Below are positions 63,075 through 64,000 of a DNA stretch of 64,000 bases, in pieces. The notes beneath the pieces are model-generated. The model saw only the letters and a list, made by a program, of their open reading frames with translations. It did no database searches and was not told where the DNA came from. Origin of the DNA: Paulinella micropora (taxonomy: Eukaryota; Cercozoa; Imbricatea; Euglyphida; Paulinellidae); contig WBZZ01000921.1 in NCBI GenBank assembly GCA_019918135.1, positions 200,001 through 264,000 of the forward strand. The letters run 5' to 3'. How positions within the stretch are numbered: the first letter of the stretch is position 1; the number at the start of each line of letters is the position of its first letter. The position numbers and the translations under genes were made by a program.

Positions 63075-63475
63075 ACGCCACCTCGTTCTTTTTTTTTAAA
63101 TGCTTGTTTCTCTCTTTGTTTTTTTGGTCTCTCCTCTAAGAGACTGAGAGAGGGAGGAAAGTCGGGGAGGGTGTAGCTCAAAGCCAGCTAACACTATTTC
63201 TTTTTTGTTTCCTTTCGTTACGCCCTTTACCCCCCTCCCCCCTCCCCTCTCATCTACCCCCCCCCCCCTTCTTCCTGACACCTACCAAGAAAAAATTACT
63301 AAACCCACCCCCGCACCCTTTCCCTCCTCTCTCTCCCCCCCCCCCCACCTCCGCCTAGGGGTAAAAAAAAGAAAGGGAAGGTTGGGAGAGACGAGAGAAA
63401 AAAACGGGAGAGACGGAAACCTGCGCGGAATGGTGAGCTAGAATTAAAAAAAAAAAGTAGACATAGCAAAGAAAA
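63075..63475. other. low-complexity spacer
   Basis: T-runs, a CT-rich stretch, C-runs near 63258 and 63337, then A-rich DNA before the ATG at 63476. No gene was seen. Confidence 0.5.
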
Positions 63476-64000
63476 ATGAGCCACGGCCCGGACGGGAGGA
63501 GGAGGTCCAAACGACGCACTCGTCAAATCCCCCCCGCACCGCACTCCCCTGCAGCCCAGACCAAGCCACACAAAAGAAGAAAGCTGGCAGTCGAGCAGTC
63601 TTGCTGGCTGTTCAAACTGCCCGACGATCTCTGGCCAATCGTGAGAGACCTGGCAGGCGCAGAGGAAGCCGGCAGGTTCGCTCTCGCGTGCCGAAGTTCC
63701 TTGGCTTTAGTCCAGAAACGCGCCTTCTGGACGGGCTACGAGCAGCCAGTGTTTACGTTTTCAAACGAGCAGCACCGGAGAATACTCCGGTTCTTTACTC
63801 ACGCCTGCACCAGGGCTAAATGCCCTTTACAACGGTTGGTGCTAGAACAGCCCTACTAGTAGTACCAAGACCGCGACTTCTGGTCGGACTACAAGAACTA
63901 TTCCCTAAACAAAGTTACGGTAGAAACCCTGATTCTGGAGGGCAAAAGTCACGCTAACCAATTATGGAATGAAAAAAAGGCTCTGCGCAGGTTTGGCTGT
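63476..64000 (+). pseudogene. F-box / leucine-rich-repeat protein 3, cut by the window end, interrupted
   Basis: ATG at 63476 (MSHGPDGRRRSKRRTRQIPP). Same start plan and F-box as copy 2 (SCWLFKLPDDLWPIVRDLAG), with AFWTGYEQPVFTFSNEQHRR and LQRLVLEQP matching it closely. The window ends before the LRRs. About one break is visible. Together with copy 2 it forms a head-to-tail tandem with a period of about 1.93 kb. Confidence 0.6.

Noticed and set aside
9603-64000. Alternative genetic code in which TAA and TAG are read as sense codons
   Set aside because: Stops inside otherwise good frames are mostly TAA or TAG, which is suggestive. But many intact genes here, including RPB5 and RPB10, clearly end at TAA or TAG and run into non-coding DNA afterwards, and not all internal stops are of that kind. 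The standard code with broken copies or consensus errors fits better.
1-64000. tRNA, rRNA, CRISPR array or bacterial operon features
   Set aside because: No cloverleaf, rRNA core motif, regular repeat-spacer array or Shine-Dalgarno pattern was seen. The eukaryotic-type intron and AATAAA signals argue against a bacterial source.

Overview
The window looks eukaryotic-associated rather than bacterial: AATAAA-like signals follow several genes, one gene carries a clear GT-AG intron, and there is a Ty1/Copia-type gag fossil and abundant micro- and minisatellites. From about 9.6 kb to the right end it reads like a stretch of a large double-stranded DNA virus, either free or integrated. It has long, mostly intronless, GC-richer genes on both strands, separated by very low-complexity spacers. 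The recognisable genes form a large-DNA-virus-like set: two small RNA polymerase subunits (RPB5 and RPB10 types), a candidate archaeo-eukaryotic primase, a methyltransferase-like protein, a candidate Ulp1-like cysteine protease, three kinase-like proteins, a ubiquitin-specific protease, a RING/IBR-like protein, F-box/LRR proteins and a family of multi-pass membrane proteins. I cannot tell a nucleocytoplasmic virus from a mirusvirus-like one, and I cannot name the host.

Layout. 1-3.3 kb: the end of a ubiquitin-specific protease and small genes with (AGT)n serine tracts in tandem. 3.9-5.3 kb: a minisatellite of roughly 150 bp. 5.4-7.6 kb: AT-rich DNA with two host-like gene pieces. 7.9-9.2 kb: the Copia-type gag fossil. 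9.6-15.3 kb: a membrane protein, a zinc-motif acidic protein, the methyltransferase-like gene and the protease-like gene. 15.3-16.2 kb: a foldback repeat array. 16.4-21.6 kb: three multi-pass membrane proteins and an ankyrin-like gene. 22.3-30.3 kb: a long unknown gene, a coiled-coil gene, a kinase-like gene and a spliced ubiquitin protease. 30.6-36 kb: a membrane protein, two head-to-head kinase-like paralogues around a 58-G run, and an acidic Cys-rich protein. 36-37.4 kb: GT-rich repeats. 37.5-46.1 kb: RING/IBR-like gene, beta-rich protein, RPB10, primase and two unknowns. 46.9-49.7 kb: a long gene with a Ser/Ala/Pro tail. 49.9-52.6 kb: a membrane protein and an unknown. 54.3-57.2 kb: the largest gene, a structural-protein candidate. 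57.7-61.2 kb: RPB5, an F-box/LRR gene and an unknown. 61.5-64 kb: two more F-box/LRR copies.

How the genes fit together. RPB5, RPB10 and primase suggest the element brings its own transcription and replication parts. The ubiquitin proteases, F-box and RING-type proteins would act on host ubiquitin pathways. The multi-pass proteins may belong to a virion or host membrane.

Many long genes in the virus-like part are interrupted, usually once to three times each, and others look whole. Sequence alone cannot separate decay of an old copy from consensus error in this homopolymer-rich DNA. Such genes are given as spans with an approximate number of breaks. No tRNA, rRNA or CRISPR array was recognised.
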